8,294 nucleotides of DNA, taken from contig JALRFN010000289.1 of assembly GCA_023268425.1 (NCBI GenBank), forward strand, positions 1 through 8,294, given 5' to 3'. A program made the position numbers and the translations under genes. Shown piece after piece: positions 1 to 5,639 of the stretch (positions within the stretch are counted from its first letter, which is position 1; each line of letters opens with the position of its first letter). A model generated the notes under the pieces. It did not search any database. It saw only the letters and a list, made by a program, of their open reading frames with translations, and was not told the DNA's origin. This DNA is from Burkholderiaceae bacterium (GTDB lineage Bacteria > Pseudomonadota > Gammaproteobacteria > Burkholderiales > Burkholderiaceae_C).

Positions 1-1578
1 GCACCAATTCAAACCATGTGCGGCCTGCTTCATGTCCGTCACCACTGGTGCCAACAGGTGCGGAATGCCCTCATAAACGCTCATTTCCAGCATCTTGGGG
101 TCAATCATCAGCAAGCGCACATCTTGCGGCTCGGCTTTGTACAGCAGGCTCAAAATCATGGCGTTGATACCAACCGACTTGCCCGAGCCCGTCGTGCCCG
201 CAACCAAGCAGTGTGGCATCTTGGCCAAATCAGCGACCACGGGTTTGCCCACGATGTCTTTGCCCAGCGTCACCGTCAACAAAGACTTGGCATCGTTGTA
301 AACGCTGGAACCCAAAATCTCGCTCAAACGAATGGTCTGTCGCCGCGCATTGGGCAATTCCAAAGCCATGTAGTTCTTGCCTGGGATGGTCTCGATCACC
401 CGAATCGAAACCAGACTCAACGACCTGGCCAAATCGCGCGCCAAATTGACCACCTGCGAGCCTTTGACCCCAGTCGCAGGCTCGATTTCGTAGCGCGTGA
501 TCACTGGCCCCGGCGCCGCAGCCACCACACGTACCTCAACACCGAAGTCAGCCAACTTTTTCTCAATCAAGCGGCTGGTGAGCTCCAGAGACTCAGGCGA
601 CATGGTTTCTTGTTGCGGTGGGACCTTGTCCAGCAAACTGACCTGCGGCAACTGCGAACGCGTGCCGTCATCAAACAAGGCCTGTTGCGACTCCTTAGCC
701 ACCCGATCGCTTTGAGGCACGGCGATCACGGGTGCCTCAATCGCCACTGGGGCTGCTTGCACTTTTTGGGGGGGCACAAGCAATTCATCTTCGGCCAAAT
801 CAGCGACTGGCTCTTCGCGGGCCTTGGCCGCCTCCTCACCCAGGCGCATGTCCTGCGCCAGTTCGCGCTTGGCTTGCCAAGCTTCGAAGCGCAGCACCAA
901 AAAGCCGCCGATGCGCTCAGCCAGAGACAACCAGGAAAAACCCAAGGCGTGGGCGCCGGCGAGCAAAAACAAGACGGTCGCGCTCAACGCTGTGCCCACG
1001 CTACCGAGCCAAATTGACGACAAACGACCAAATACTTCACCCACCACCCCGCCCGAGCGGTCGGGTAGCCACCGATCCCAACTGTGCAGATGCGACCACT
1101 CCAAAACGCAACTGGCCAACAAACAAAGCGCCACGGCGGTGAACCACCACATGCGAGCGGGCCATGGCGAGGGCGGTGTCTGTGCTTCGGGAACCTGCCT
1201 CACGCGGCGAGAAGCGCTGACGGACACCGCGCTCATGGCCTCTGGCTGCTGCCACCAAGTCATCAACCGCTTGACCCATCGCACAGCCAGCGCCAGCCAA
1301 AGCCACCACACCGACGCGCCCAAAACGAAGTAAAGCGCATCAGCAAACCAAGCCCCCAACAAGCCCAACCAATTGCCTGCATTGGCTTGCGCGCCACTGG
1401 TCGACCACGCAGGGTCCAGTCGCGAGTAAGTGAGCAAAGCGACGCCCGCAAGCAAAAGCACCGCTGCACCCAGCAACAAACTGAGTTCTTGGGAAAAACG
1501 ACGCGCCTTGGGAGGCGCGTTTTGCAAGGAGACATTGCGCTGTCCAGCGGAAAGCAATGTCTGCAAGGAGAAGGTCAT
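1..1578 (-). CDS. ftsK: DNA translocase FtsK, C-terminus cut by window edge
   Basis: FtsK is a septum-anchored ATPase that pumps double-stranded DNA and helps resolve chromosome dimers during division. 526 codons are visible, reading from ATG at 1578 to the left edge with no stop. The N-terminus is a four-helix membrane domain: hydrophobic segments at about residues 33-51, 80-102, 143-160 and 195-216. A short charged linker follows (about 220-320), far shorter than in E. coli FtsK, then the alpha part of the motor (about 340-425), then the RecA-like domain with Walker A GTTGSGKS at 461-468 (K467) and Walker B LLMID ending at D493, followed by PKMLEMSVYEGIPHL. The rest of the motor and the DNA-reading gamma domain lie outside the window. 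I see no good ribosome binding site before the ATG; it was chosen because it is the first Met before the conserved start-like segment. It lies 61 bases downstream of the Crp-like gene on the same strand and may be read from it. Identity is very secure. Confidence 0.97.
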   Translation of the reverse strand, partial: MTFSLQTLLSAGQRNVSLQNAPPKARRFSQELSLLLGAAVLLLAGVALLTYSRLDPAWSTSGAQANAGNWLGLLGAWFADALYFVLGASVWWLWLALAVRWVKRLMTWWQQPEAMSAVSVSASRRVRQVPEAQTPPSPWPARMWWFTAVALCLLASCVLEWSHLHSWDRWLPDRSGGVVGEVFGRLSSIWLGSVGTALSATVLFLLAGAHALGFSWLSLAERIGGFLVLRFEAWQAKRELAQDMRLGEEAAKAREEPVADLAEDELLVPPQKVQAAPVAIEAPVIAVPQSDRVAKESQQALFDDGTRSQLPQVSLLDKVPPQQETMSPESLELTSRLIEKKLADFGVEVRVVAAAPGPVITRYEIEPATGVKGSQVVNLARDLARSLSLVSIRVIETIPGKNYMALELPNARRQTIRLSEILGSSVYNDAKSLLTVTLGKDIVGKPVVADLAKMPHCLVAGTTGSGKSVGINAMILSLLYKAEPQDVRLLMIDPKMLEMSVYEGIPHLLAPVVTDMKQAAHGLNWC

Positions 1579-1625
1579 ATCAAATCAACACACAGCACAA
1601 ACCAACCAGTAAAGCACCCAATCCA

Positions 1626-1638
1626 GGCGCGCAGCGCC
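1626..1638 (-). other. GC-rich hairpin just after the crp-like stop codon
   Basis: GGCGC (1626-1630) and GCGCC (1634-1638) form a 5-bp perfect inverted repeat with a 3-base loop. On the minus strand it sits immediately downstream of the crp-like stop codon and before ftsK. It is not followed by a T run, so it does not look like an intrinsic terminator. It could act as a weak RNA 3' stem or mean nothing. The remainder of the 61-base gap shows no clear promoter. Confidence 0.3.
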
Positions 1639-1639
1639 A

Positions 1640-2314
1640 TCAATGGTTGAGCATCAGGCGCTCGCGCACCAACATCAAACCATCTTCGCGGGTTTCGATC
1701 AGCCCCTTGTTTTCAAACTCTTTCATGACGCGACTGACCATCTCGCGCGAGGCGCCGATCATTTTGGCCACATCCTGTCGCGACACTTTGGCAAAACTCA
1801 AGCGCGTCGAATCGTCAAACGGTTTAGACAGTTCCATCAAGGCGCGGGCGACACGGCCGTACACGTCCAACAAGGCCAACGACTCGATCTTCTTGTCGGC
1901 TTCGCGCATGCGCCGCACCAGTCCCTTCATGATGGCGTAAGCCATTGCGGGGCTTTCAGGCAGACACGCGGCAAATTCGGCGCGTCCCAACGTCAACACG
2001 TCGGTTTGCACCTCAGCCACAACCGACGCCGAATGGGGTTGATCATCAATCAAGCTCATTTCGCCGACGTAATCGCCCGGCTCCAAACGCGCCAAAATCA
2101 CCTCGCGTCCTTTGTTGTCAACCGCCACCACGCGCGCTCGGCCAGTCAACAAAATGGCCAAGTAGCCAGACTTTTCGCCTTGGCGCACCACATACTCACC
2201 GCGCTTGAATCGCCGCTTGGAAACCGCCGCGGCAACCATGCTCGCTTGTGCCGGGCTGAGCGACGCAAACAAAGGCACACGCCGGATCAGCTCTTGATTG
2301 GACAAAATGGTCAT
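1640..2314 (-). CDS. Crp/Fnr-family transcriptional regulator
   Basis: A 224-residue cytoplasmic DNA-binding regulator. An N-terminal cyclic-nucleotide-binding-type beta roll spans about residues 15-118 (GEYVVRQG at 39-46, and the cassette GEMSLIDDQPHSAS at 84-97). A long dimer helix lies at about 120-150, and a winged helix-turn-helix at about 178-206 with recognition helix SREMVSR (189-195). Length fits the family. The Arg that contacts cAMP phosphate in E. coli CRP (R82) is replaced by His94, so cAMP binding is doubtful. There is a single Cys (117), so an FNR-type iron-sulfur cluster is excluded. The start at 2314 is set by AAGGAA at 2321-2326, six bases away; the frame is open further to 2434 but that extension does not resemble the family. 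It is divergent from trxB and upstream of ftsK on the same strand. Which ligand it senses and which genes it controls cannot be read from sequence; it may act on the shared intergenic region. Confidence 0.92.
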   Translation of the reverse strand: MTILSNQELIRRVPLFASLSPAQASMVAAAVSKRRFKRGEYVVRQGEKSGYLAILLTGRARVVAVDNKGREVILARLEPGDYVGEMSLIDDQPHSASVVAEVQTDVLTLGRAEFAACLPESPAMAYAIMKGLVRRMREADKKIESLALLDVYGRVARALMELSKPFDDSTRLSFAKVSRQDVAKMIGASREMVSRVMKEFENKGLIETREDGLMLVRERLMLNH

Positions 2315-2422
2315 GACGATTTCCTTAAGAAAATGACTGTCTACGCAGGCGCCTACAATCCGGGCGCCCAGTCGCTGGCACTGCGTTTGCTCGGCACAAA
2401 GTACCACTCGGGCAAACTTTAC

Positions 2423-2451
2423 TTGAAAAATCATGATGTTAATCGCATTAA
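2423..2451 (+). promoter_or_regulatory. Tentative trxB promoter
   Basis: TTGAAA at 2423-2428 is a fair -35 box (4 of 6). Seventeen bases on, CATTAA at 2446-2451 matches a -10 box only 3 of 6. The stretch 2418-2463 is the AT-rich part of the crp-trxB gap, which fits a promoter, and the candidate -10 falls inside the palindrome described separately. The evidence is weak and the true hexamers may differ. No convincing promoter was found for the divergent crp-like gene in the same gap. Confidence 0.3.
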
Positions 2452-2463
2452 ATGCGAATTAAC
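2438..2463. promoter_or_regulatory. Palindromic candidate operator in the crp-trxB gap
   Basis: TCGCATT (2443-2449), one central A (2450), then AATGCGA (2451-2457) form a perfect 7+7 inverted repeat. It is flanked by GTTAA (2438-2442) and TTAAC (2459-2463), which are also inverted copies of each other, with one extra base at 2458. The whole spans 26 bases and is centred about 49 bases before the trxB ATG, over the likely promoter. The arms do not match the TGTGA-N6-TCACA pattern of CRP or TTGAT-N4-ATCAA of FNR. I do not recognise the regulator. It is not found elsewhere in the window. Confidence 0.5.
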
Positions 2464-2498
2464 CAGCAAACCCGGCCCATCGCATCAAAGGATTCGCC

Positions 2499-3446
2499 AT
2501 GTCTCACGCCAAAGTTCTCATCTTGGGCTCAGGCCCAGCCGGTTACAGCGCTGCGGTTTATGCCGCTCGCGCCAACCTCAAACCCCTGCTGATCACAGGC
2601 ATCGCGCAGGGCGGCCAATTGATGACCACCACCGAGGTCGACAATTGGCCGGGTGATGTGATGGGCGTACAAGGCCCTGAGTTGATGCAACGTTTGCAAC
2701 AGCACGCAGAACGTTTTGAAACCCAGATCGTGTTCGACCACATCAATCAGGTGGACTTGAATCAACGTCCCTTTACCCTCAAAGGGGGCAGCGGCACCTA
2801 CACCTGCGATGCCTTGATCATTGCAACCGGGGCTTCAGCCAAGTATTTGGGCCTGGATTCAGAGACCGCATTCATGGGCAAAGGGGTGTCAGCCTGCGCC
2901 ACTTGCGATGGATTTTTCTATCGTGATCAAGCGGTCTGTGTCGTCGGTGGCGGCAACACCGCTGTGGAAGAAGCCCTTTATTTGTCGAACATTGCGAGCA
3001 AGGTCTATTTGGTTCACCGCCGCGATAGCTTTCGGGCCGAGCCCATCATGGTCGATAAATTGATGGAGCGGGTTGCCGCAGGCAAGATCGAACTCAAAAC
3101 CCACCAAGTTTTGGACGAGGTGTTGGGCGACAACATGGGCGTCAATGCCGTGCGCTTGCGCAGCACACAAGATGACAGCACCCACGACCTCGCGGTCAAC
3201 GGCTGTTTCATCGCCATCGGGCATCACCCCAACACCGACATCTTCAAAGGCCAGTTGCAGATGGAGAACGATTACATCGTGACCCAGGGTGGCTTCAACG
3301 GCTTTGCGACCCAAACCTCGATTCCTGGTGTATTTGCCGCCGGCGACGTCCAAGATCACGTCTACCGTCAGGCCATCACCAGCGCGGGCACTGGATGTAT
3401 GGCTGCTTTGGACGCCCAACGCTTTTTGGAACAACACGAAGCCTGA
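2499..3446 (+). CDS. trxB: Thioredoxin-disulfide reductase TrxB
   Basis: A cytoplasmic FAD flavoenzyme that passes electrons from NADPH to oxidised thioredoxin. The 315 residues match the usual length of about 316-320. The order is typical of the low-molecular-weight class: FAD-binding GSGPAG at 10-15, a TTTEVDNWPG segment at 43-52, the redox-active CATC at 133-136 (C133 and C136), NADPH-binding GGGNTA at 150-155 with the phosphate-binding VHRRDSFRA at 172-180, and the second FAD motif AGD at 281-283 followed by YRQAITSAGTG. All catalytic residues are present. AAAGGA at 2487-2492 is a good ribosome binding site six bases before the ATG. The gene is divergent from the Crp-like regulator; no thioredoxin gene is nearby. 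No strong terminator follows, only a small GGCGA-gttg-TCGCC hairpin at 3454-3467 without a T run, so read-through into rpmB is possible. Confidence 0.97.
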   Translation: MSHAKVLILGSGPAGYSAAVYAARANLKPLLITGIAQGGQLMTTTEVDNWPGDVMGVQGPELMQRLQQHAERFETQIVFDHINQVDLNQRPFTLKGGSGTYTCDALIIATGASAKYLGLDSETAFMGKGVSACATCDGFFYRDQAVCVVGGGNTAVEEALYLSNIASKVYLVHRRDSFRAEPIMVDKLMERVAAGKIELKTHQVLDEVLGDNMGVNAVRLRSTQDDSTHDLAVNGCFIAIGHHPNTDIFKGQLQMENDYIVTQGGFNGFATQTSIPGVFAAGDVQDHVYRQAITSAGTGCMAALDAQRFLEQHEA

Positions 3447-3504
3447 ATCCAAAGGCGAGTTGTCGCCCGCCAGTCACAAGGTCGGCCAAATCAGTCCGGC
3501 CGTA

Positions 3505-3510
3505 TATAAT
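3505..3510 (+). promoter_or_regulatory. Perfect -10 box, likely rpmB-rpmG promoter
   Basis: A perfect TATAAT lies 175 bases before the rpmB ATG, in a gene-free stretch. No good -35 hexamer lies 16-18 bases upstream (bases around 3481-3488 read GTCGGCCA) and there is no TG extension, so the box may depend on an activator or be fortuitous. CGGCC (3483-3487) and GGCCG (3498-3502) form an inverted repeat just upstream of the box, either an operator-like site or part of a trxB 3' hairpin. The expected transcript start would be near 3517. Confidence 0.5.
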
Positions 3511-3516
3511 GGTGGG

Positions 3517-3685
3517 CTTTGCTGCTGCTGCTTCACTGGTGATCGGTGTTTCAAGCGCAACAAAAATCAAGAGTCCCGCCGACATTCAAAGGGGCTGAGA
3601 ACAAAGCGATGATCGCCATCCCCGTGTTCCAACCCGTCGGCGAGGTGCGGCGCAAGCTGCCAACGTTATCGAAAGAGTTCGAATC
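3517..3685 (+). other. Structured leader of rpmB mRNA (putative)
   Basis: About 169 bases without a plausible gene between the TATAAT box and rpmB. It can fold: CGCCGAC (3577-3583) pairs with GTCGGCG (3636-3642) over seven bases; inside this, GGGG (3591-3594) can pair with CCCC (3620-3623), and GCG (3606-3608) with CGC (3614-3616). Four bases after the outer stem, GCGGC (3647-3651) and GCTGC (3656-3660) form a 5-bp stem (one G-U pair) closed by a GCAA tetraloop of the GNRA type. The ribosome binding site follows. A regulatory role, for instance feedback by L28, is only a guess; a single 7-bp match in a region this size is not improbable by chance. Confidence 0.35.
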
Positions 3686-3919
3686 ATGGCAAAAGTATGT
3701 GATGTCACGGGCAAGAAGCCCATGTCGGGAAACAACGTTTCCCACGCCCACAACAAAACCCGTCGTCGGTTCATGCCTAACCTGCAGTACCGTCGTTTCT
3801 GGGTCGAGAGCGAGAACCGCTGGGTGCGCTTGCGCGTTTCCAGTGCTGCATTGCGCTTGATCGACAAAAAAGGCATTGACGTCGTGCTCGCAGATCTGCG
3901 TGCCCGTGGCCAAGCTTAA
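3686..3919 (+). CDS. rpmB: 50S ribosomal protein L28
   Basis: Structural protein of the large ribosomal subunit. The 77-residue product starts MAKVCDVTGKKPMSGNNVSH and continues with a basic stretch KTRRRF (24-29), then NLQYRRFWVESENRWVRLRV (32-51) and LRLIDKKGID (56-65), which is the full-length standard L28 of Betaproteobacteria. It has one Cys (C5) and no CxxC pairs, so it is the zinc-free form. AAAGAG at 3672-3677, eight bases before the ATG, is a modest ribosome binding site. rpmG follows after 14 bases, giving the usual rpmB-rpmG operon. The 5' leader is long and may fold (see separate entry). Confidence 0.98.
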   Translation: MAKVCDVTGKKPMSGNNVSHAHNKTRRRFMPNLQYRRFWVESENRWVRLRVSSAALRLIDKKGIDVVLADLRARGQA

Positions 3920-3933
3920 TCAGGAGAAAGATC

Positions 3934-4104
3934 ATGGCAAGCAAAGGCGGACGCGAAAAAATCAAATTGGAGTCCAGTGCAGGCACTGGCCACTTCTATA
4001 CCACTTCCAAAAACAAAAAGACCATGCCCGGCAAAATGGAGATCTCTAAATTCGATCCCAAAGCCCGCAAGCATGTCCTGTACAAAGAAACCAAGTTGAA
4101 GTAA
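3934..4104 (+). CDS. rpmG: 50S ribosomal protein L33
   Basis: Structural protein of the large ribosomal subunit near the E site. The 56-residue protein begins MASKGGREKIKLESSAGTGH, continues FYTTSKNKKT (21-30) and MPGKMEISKFDPKARKHVLY (31-50), and ends KETKLK. It has no cysteine, so it is the zinc-independent form. AGGAGA at 3922-3927 is a strong ribosome binding site at good spacing before the ATG. It lies 14 bases after rpmB and is followed within 20 bases by an intrinsic terminator, so it ends the operon. Confidence 0.97.
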   Translation: MASKGGREKIKLESSAGTGHFYTTSKNKKTMPGKMEISKFDPKARKHVLYKETKLK

Positions 4105-4123
4105 CCGCTTCAAGCCTTGGTGC

Positions 4124-4156
4124 AAAAACCGCAGCGCGCAAGCCCTGCGGTTTTTT
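4124..4156 (+). terminator. Intrinsic terminator of rpmB-rpmG
   Basis: CCGCAG (4129-4134) pairs with CTGCGG (4145-4150) around a 10-base loop and is followed by six T (4151-4156). Five A (4124-4128) precede the stem and can pair with the T run, so the structure is partly symmetric and might also work on the minus strand. It starts 20 bases after the rpmG stop. Confidence 0.9.
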
Positions 4157-4245
4157 CATGCCCACCTGGGCACTCGCCCCAGACCAACAGAACAAGCGAG
4201 CGCTCAGGTGCGATGCAGCACAGCGCCTCGTGATACACACACAAC

Positions 4246-4276
4246 AAAAAACCCCGACCCAAAATGAGACGGGGTT
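4246..4276 (-). terminator. Intrinsic terminator of the desaturase gene
   Basis: Read on the minus strand, AACCCCG (4276-4270) pairs with CGGGGTT (4256-4250) around a 13-base loop, and transcription ends in a run of six T (A run at 4246-4251 on the plus strand). It lies about 58 bases past the desaturase stop and faces the rpmG terminator; the roughly 90 bases between the two terminators show nothing recognisable. Confidence 0.88.
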
Positions 4277-4290
4277 GAACGTGGTGCAGA

Positions 4291-4315
4291 GGCGCTTGGG
4301 CGATGAAGCGCCCAA
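4291..4315. repeat. Two overlapping, mutually exclusive 7-bp hairpins
   Basis: GGCGCTT (4291-4297) is the inverted copy of AAGCGCC (4306-4312). In the same bases TTGGGCG (4296-4302) is the inverted copy of CGCCCAA (4309-4315). Only one can form at a time. The segment lies in the 3' untranslated region of the desaturase transcript, between its stop codon and its terminator. Neither has a T run. Confidence 0.45.
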
Positions 4316-4333
4316 TCAGCGGCTCAGCGCCAT

Positions 4334-5515
4334 TCAAGCGGCGGCGCGCAAACCCACAGAGAAATCACGCAACACTGCAATGCCGCTGGCCTCAGCGCGT
4401 TTGCACCAGGCCGCCAACTCCGCCGCCAACTGCTCACGCGTTTGGCTGGTCGAACTCCACATTTGCCGTAGCTCTTCACGCATGTTCGTCATGGTGGCCA
4501 AAGTCGGGTTGGCCTCAACCATGGCGTCCAACTGCGGCCGCACCTCTGAAGGCACCTTGGCCACATCGCGGTGCAGCCAACGCTTGGCATTGGCGGCCAA
4601 TTCAGCGCTGCTGGCCGCGTGCTTGTTCAATTCGTCGCGCACTGCTTGGCGCATGGCTTTGGCGTAACGAGCCATGATCTCATAACGATTGGCAATGAGC
4701 GCTTCCAAGGTGTGCTCGTCGGCCACCGCACGGGTCTGACCTTGATGCAATTGGGGGGCCACTTTGCGCACCTTGGCCCAGCCAATCATTTCCATGGCGC
4801 GGATGTAGCCCCAACCGATATCGAACTCATAGGGCTTGACCGAGAACTTGGCCGATGTGGGGTAGGTGTGGTGATTGTTGTGCAACTCTTCACCCCCAAT
4901 GATGATGCCCCAAGGCGACACGTTGGTGCTGGCGTCGGCCGCTTCAAAGTTGCGATAACCCCAGTAGTGGCCAATGCCATTGATCACGCCTGCAGCCCAA
5001 AACGGGATCCAAGCCATTTGAACCGCCCAGACCGTCAAGCCCAGAGCACCGAACAAGGCCACATCAATGATCAGCATCAAGGCCACGCCTTGCCACGTGA
5101 AGCGGCTGTAGACGTTGCGCTCGACCCAATCGTCGGGCGTGCCGTGGCTGTAACGCTGAACCGTCTCTGCATTTTTCGCCTCATTGCGGTACAACTCGGC
5201 ACCGCGCCACATCACGGTGTTGATGCCACGCGTGATGGGACTGTGTGGATCCTCTTCGGTTTCGCATTTGGCGTGGTGTTTGCGGTGAATGGAGACCCAC
5301 TCGCGCGTCACCATGCCGGTGGTCATCCAGAGCCAAAAGCGGAAAAAATGCGACGGGATCGGCCCCAACTCCATGGCGCGGTGCGCTTGATGCCGGTGCA
5401 AATAAATCGTCACACTGGCAATGGTGATGTGCGTCATCACCAAGGCGAACGCCAACACCTGCCACCACGATGCACCACTGAGGCCATCACCCAAAAACGT
5501 CAACAAATTGTCCAT
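4334..5515 (-). CDS. desA: Membrane fatty acid desaturase (acyl-lipid/acyl-CoA delta-9 type)
   Basis: An integral membrane, di-iron, oxygen-dependent enzyme expected to place a double bond in saturated acyl chains. The 393 residues carry the three histidine boxes of the FA desaturase family: HRHQAH (40-45), HRKHH (77-81) and HNNHH (212-216), plus H183 in GIGHYWGYRNF. Hydrophobic segments lie at about 17-38, 57-70, 142-165 and 167-185. The closest remembered match is Pseudomonas aeruginosa DesA, hence the symbol; substrate position is not proven by sequence. Residues from about 255 to the end are an extra helical domain outside the catalytic core (see findings). Starts at 5539 and 5551 (TTG) are possible in frame, but the promoter would leave almost no leader for 5551, and GAGAAAG lies before the ATG at 5515, so that start is preferred. 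It has its own promoter and terminator and is probably a single-gene unit. Confidence 0.93.
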   Translation of the reverse strand: MDNLLTFLGDGLSGASWWQVLAFALVMTHITIASVTIYLHRHQAHRAMELGPIPSHFFRFWLWMTTGMVTREWVSIHRKHHAKCETEEDPHSPITRGINTVMWRGAELYRNEAKNAETVQRYSHGTPDDWVERNVYSRFTWQGVALMLIIDVALFGALGLTVWAVQMAWIPFWAAGVINGIGHYWGYRNFEAADASTNVSPWGIIIGGEELHNNHHTYPTSAKFSVKPYEFDIGWGYIRAMEMIGWAKVRKVAPQLHQGQTRAVADEHTLEALIANRYEIMARYAKAMRQAVRDELNKHAASSAELAANAKRWLHRDVAKVPSEVRPQLDAMVEANPTLATMTNMREELRQMWSSTSQTREQLAAELAAWCKRAEASGIAVLRDFSVGLRAAA

Positions 5516-5565
5516 GCTTTCACTTTCTCGCGCAGCCATCAAGGCGGCCAATAACCAAGCCCAAT

Positions 5566-5594
5566 ATTTTAAGAAAATTTTTCATATAAATCAA
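5566..5594 (-). promoter_or_regulatory. Promoter of the desaturase gene, with an FNR-like box
   Basis: On the minus strand TTGATT (5594-5589) and TAAAAT (5571-5566) are separated by exactly 17 bases, matching the sigma-70 boxes 4 of 6 and 5 of 6. Transcription should start near 5559, giving a leader of about 44 bases. The plus-strand stretch TTCATATAAATCAA (5581-5594) matches the FNR pattern TTGAT-N4-ATCAA in 9 of 10 fixed bases and overlaps the -35. In the spacer GAAAA-T-TTTTC (5573-5583) is a second perfect palindrome. AT-rich sequence lies upstream. Confidence 0.7.
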
Positions 5595-5639
5595 AGATTT
5601 AAACGATCAGCACTTGTGGCCTGAGGACACCCCCGAAGC

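Noticed and set aside
16..1017. Long plus-strand open frame of about 330 codons opposite ftsK, and similar ones opposite the crp-like gene (1643-2656), desaturase (4571-5554), methyltransferase (5952-6944), trxB (2889-3452) and prfC (7758-8273).
   Set aside because: All are in the frame whose codons line up exactly with those of the real gene on the other strand. Stops there correspond to TTA, CTA and TCA sense codons, which these genes rarely use, so the frames stay open without being coding. The translations resemble no family and are rich in His, Arg and Gln.
2347..2354. Eight-base palindrome AGGCGCCT in the crp leader.
   Set aside because: Too short and GC-rich to be distinguished from chance, and the symmetry does not extend on either side.
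2315..2434. Forty-codon N-terminal extension of the crp-like reading frame.
   Set aside because: It does not resemble the family, and a good ribosome binding site (AAGGAA, 2321-2326) points to the internal ATG at 2314.
2451..2463. Partial Fur-box resemblance (AATGCGAATTA) before trxB.
   Set aside because: Only one half looks like a Fur hexamer series; the surrounding symmetry is better described by the 26-base palindrome.
3509..3598. A 29-codon open frame (MVGFAAAASLVIGV...) between trxB and rpmB.
   Set aside because: Its ATG overlaps the TATAAT box and would lie upstream of the predicted transcript start; no ribosome binding site precedes it.
3591..3676. TPP riboswitch-like words (GGGGCTGAGA at 3591-3600, AACCCGT at 3631-3637) before rpmB.
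   Set aside because: The essential thi-box core with ACCTGAT and the GCCAGCG-AGGGAA segment is absent, and rpmB is not a thiamine gene.
3609..3860. Open frame starting ATGATCGCC that runs over the rpmB start in another frame.
   Set aside because: No ribosome binding site, most of it overlaps the certain gene rpmB out of frame, and the translation becomes Cys/Arg/Thr rich and unlike a protein.
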